A stretch of DNA of 7,910 nucleotides, taken from NCBI GenBank assembly GCA_002353885.1, contig DEKO01000042.1, positions 1 to 7,910 of the forward strand, in the 5' to 3' direction. The notes under the pieces were generated by a model. That model was not told the origin of the DNA and did no database searches. It saw only the letters and a list, made by a program, of their open reading frames with translations. The DNA is from Porphyromonadaceae bacterium UBA2720. Lineage in GTDB: Bacteria; Bacteroidota; Bacteroidia; Bacteroidales; Muribaculaceae. The position numbers and the translations under genes are program-made. Below, piece after piece: positions 6,533-7,910 of this stretch (position 1 is the stretch's first letter; every line of letters begins with the position of its first letter).

Positions 6533-7108
6533 ATGAAACAGAACTGGAGACCGGGCAACATGATCTACCCGCTGCCGGCATTGCTGGTGAGTTGCGGCTC
6601 AAGTCCCGAAGACTACAACATGCTCACCGCCGCATGGACGGGCACCCTGTGCAGCGACCCGGTGATGTGCTATGTGTCCATCCGTCCCGAGCGGCACAGC
6701 CATCACCTGATTGAGCGCGACATGGCGTTCACACTCAACCTGACCAACCGCGCGCTGGCACGTGCCACCGACTGGTGCGGTGTGCGCAGTGGACGCGACT
6801 GCGACAAGTGGGCCAAGATGGGGCTCACGCCCGTGCAGGGTGTGACCGTGTGTTCACCTTATATTAAAGAAGCTCCCGTGAGCCTGGAGTGTCAGGTGCA
6901 GGACATCCTGCGCCTGGGCAGCCACGACATGTTCATCGCCCAAGTGCTGAACGTCATCGTCGATGACGAGTATCTAGACCCCGAAACAGGACGTCTGGAC
7001 CTCAAGCGCGCCGACCTGATCACCTACTGCCACGGCCAGTATTACACCCTGGGCGAGGCGCTGGGCCACTTCGGCTGGACGGTGCGAAAGCGAGGCACAA
7101 AACAATAA
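6533..7108 (+). CDS. Flavin reductase family protein (FMN-binding split barrel)
   Basis: The 191-residue product belongs to the flavin reductase-like FMN-binding split-barrel family, whose members bind FMN and typically use NAD(P)H to reduce flavin or another acceptor. Its physiological substrate cannot be told from sequence. Supporting stretches are the N-terminal PGNMIYPLPALLVSCG (8-22), the flavin-binding region NMLTAAWTGTLCSDP (29-43) with SIRPERHSHHLI (49-60), and the conserved C-terminal half around SLECQVQDI and GSHDMFIAQV (129-138). There is no signal peptide, so it is cytoplasmic. The frame stays open upstream to 6434, but those codons are AT-rich, lie across the promoter and encode low-complexity residues. 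I therefore start at 6533, whose MKQNWRPG beginning also matches Bacteroidales relatives as I recall them. An internal ATG at 6560 (codon 10) is a less likely start. The gene is probably monocistronic, as glyA has its own promoter. Confidence 0.88.
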   Translation: MKQNWRPGNMIYPLPALLVSCGSSPEDYNMLTAAWTGTLCSDPVMCYVSIRPERHSHHLIERDMAFTLNLTNRALARATDWCGVRSGRDCDKWAKMGLTPVQGVTVCSPYIKEAPVSLECQVQDILRLGSHDMFIAQVLNVIVDDEYLDPETGRLDLKRADLITYCHGQYYTLGEALGHFGWTVRKRGTKQ

Positions 7109-7134
7109 TTTTCAATTCTCGATTTTCAATTCTC
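7107..7134. repeat. Two tandem copies of a 14-bp AT-rich unit
   Basis: The units at 7107-7120 and 7121-7134 differ only in their first base (A versus G) and share ATTTTCAATTCTC. The array starts inside the stop codon of the flavin reductase gene and ends 12 bp before the glyA -7 box, so it occupies the place of the -33 region. No hairpin terminator is visible between the genes. Confidence 0.65.
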
Positions 7135-7143
7135 AATTAATTG
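7134..7143. repeat. 10-bp palindrome CAATTAATTG in the glyA promoter spacer
   Basis: A perfect palindrome lies 3 bp upstream of the glyA -7 box, within the promoter spacer. The position would suit an operator, but such a short AT-rich palindrome may well be chance. Confidence 0.25.
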
Positions 7144-7146
7144 TAC

Positions 7147-7154
7147 TACCTTTG
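7147..7154 (+). promoter_or_regulatory. Predicted promoter -7 box for glyA
   Basis: TACCTTTG fits the Bacteroidota -7 consensus TAnnTTTG. Only a weak T-rich -33 candidate (TTTTC, 7123-7127) is found about 19 nt upstream. Transcription should start near 7160, leaving a leader of about 40 nt that is AT-rich and lacks a Shine-Dalgarno sequence, as is usual for the phylum. Confidence 0.65.
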
Positions 7155-7200
7155 CGGCGAATTTTGGACATTCAACCTTTTAATAACATAATCACAAGAC

Positions 7201-7910
7201 ATGGAAAGAGACAAAGTATTGTTTGACATCATCGAGAAAGAGCATCAGCGCCAATTGCACGGCATCGAGCTGATCGCCAGCGAGAACTTCGTGAGCGAGC
7301 AGGTGATGCAGGCTATGGGCAGCTGCCTGACCAACAAATATGCCGAGGGCTATCCTGGCCACCGCTACTATGGCGGCTGCCAGTGTGTGGACGAGGCCGA
7401 GAACCTGGCCATCGACCGCATCAAGCAACTCTTCGGTGCAGAGTATGCCAACGTGCAGCCCCACTCGGGCGCACAGGCCAACATGGCTGTGTTCATGGCT
7501 TGCCTCAAGCCTGGCGACAAGTTCATGGGTCTGAACCTGGCTCATGGCGGCCACCTGTCACACGGGAGCCCAGTGAACTTCTCGGGCCTGGTGTTCCAGC
7601 AGTGCGAGTACAACGTTCGCCCCGACACCAACGAGGTGGACTATGACATGATGGAGGAGGTCGCTCTGCGCGAGCACCCGAAGCTGATTGTGGGTGGCGC
7701 TAGCGCCTATAGCCGCGAGTGGGACTACGCCCGCATGCGTGCCATCGCCGACAAGGTGGGTGCCCTGCTCATGATCGACATGGCTCACCCCGCTGGCCTC
7801 ATCGCCGCCGGTCTGCTGAACAACCCGCTGAAATATGCCCACATCGTGACCTCTACCACCCACAAGACCCTGCGCGGTCCTCGCGGTGGCATCATCCTGC
7901 TGGGCAAGGA
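7201..7910 (+). CDS. glyA: Serine hydroxymethyltransferase (partial, 3' end beyond window)
   Basis: GlyA is a cytoplasmic PLP enzyme that interconverts serine plus tetrahydrofolate with glycine plus 5,10-methylene-tetrahydrofolate, feeding one-carbon metabolism. The window holds 236 codons plus two bases of a protein usually about 420 residues long. Visible hallmarks are ELIASENF (23-30), NKYAEGYPGHRYYGG (45-59), HSGAQAN (88-94), the cofactor-contacting Asp193 and His196 in MIDMAHPAGL, and the Schiff-base lysine Lys222 in STTHKTLRGPRGG. The ATG at 7201 begins MERDKVLFDII, a normal family N-terminus. The frame is intact to the window edge. The gene has its own promoter and is transcribed separately from the flavin reductase. 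Confidence 0.97.
   Translation, partial: MERDKVLFDIIEKEHQRQLHGIELIASENFVSEQVMQAMGSCLTNKYAEGYPGHRYYGGCQCVDEAENLAIDRIKQLFGAEYANVQPHSGAQANMAVFMACLKPGDKFMGLNLAHGGHLSHGSPVNFSGLVFQQCEYNVRPDTNEVDYDMMEEVALREHPKLIVGGASAYSREWDYARMRAIADKVGALLMIDMAHPAGLIAAGLLNNPLKYAHIVTSTTHKTLRGPRGGIILLGK

Noticed and set aside
1..7910. Search for CRISPR arrays, tRNA or rRNA genes, insertion sequences, toxin-antitoxin pairs or a novel gene system
   Set aside because: No regularly spaced repeats, cloverleaf-like sequences, transposase motifs or small paired frames were seen by eye. All sizeable genes belong to well-known housekeeping families.

Overview
The window looks like ordinary housekeeping chromosome of a member of the Bacteroidota, most probably order Bacteroidales. 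Three things point there. The intergenic stretches carry the Bacteroidota-type -7 promoter box (TAnnTTTG) three times. No gene has a convincing Shine-Dalgarno sequence. The proteins, notably the sirtuin, the flavin reductase and the class A PBP, resemble Bacteroidales versions as I remember them. Coding DNA is GC-rich and the short gaps between transcription units are AT-rich. I cannot fix the family or genus from sequence alone.

Layout: (1) 36-3237, plus strand: priA (replication-restart helicase), then a sirtuin deacylase (cobB-like), probably one transcript. (2) 3227-6345, minus strand: a bifunctional class A penicillin-binding protein, followed 11 nt later by a secreted VanX/DdpX-family D-alanyl-D-alanine dipeptidase; both act on the cell wall. 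The sirtuin and dipeptidase genes converge and overlap by 11 bp. (3) 6346-6532: a 187-bp divergent promoter region with a -7 box on each strand and two inverted repeats. (4) 6533-7108, plus strand: a flavin reductase-family protein. (5) 7109-7200: a gap with a 14-bp tandem repeat and a clear promoter. (6) 7201 to the window end, plus strand: glyA, truncated by the window edge.

I find no mobile element, CRISPR array, tRNA, rRNA, riboswitch, defence island or unknown gene cluster, so I do not claim a new system. What deserves a second look is mostly regulatory or architectural: a perfect 18-bp palindrome just inside the dipeptidase start, a glycine-rich C-terminal tail on the PBP, a promoter box so close to the flavin reductase start that its mRNA may be leaderless, and palindromes in the PBP leader.
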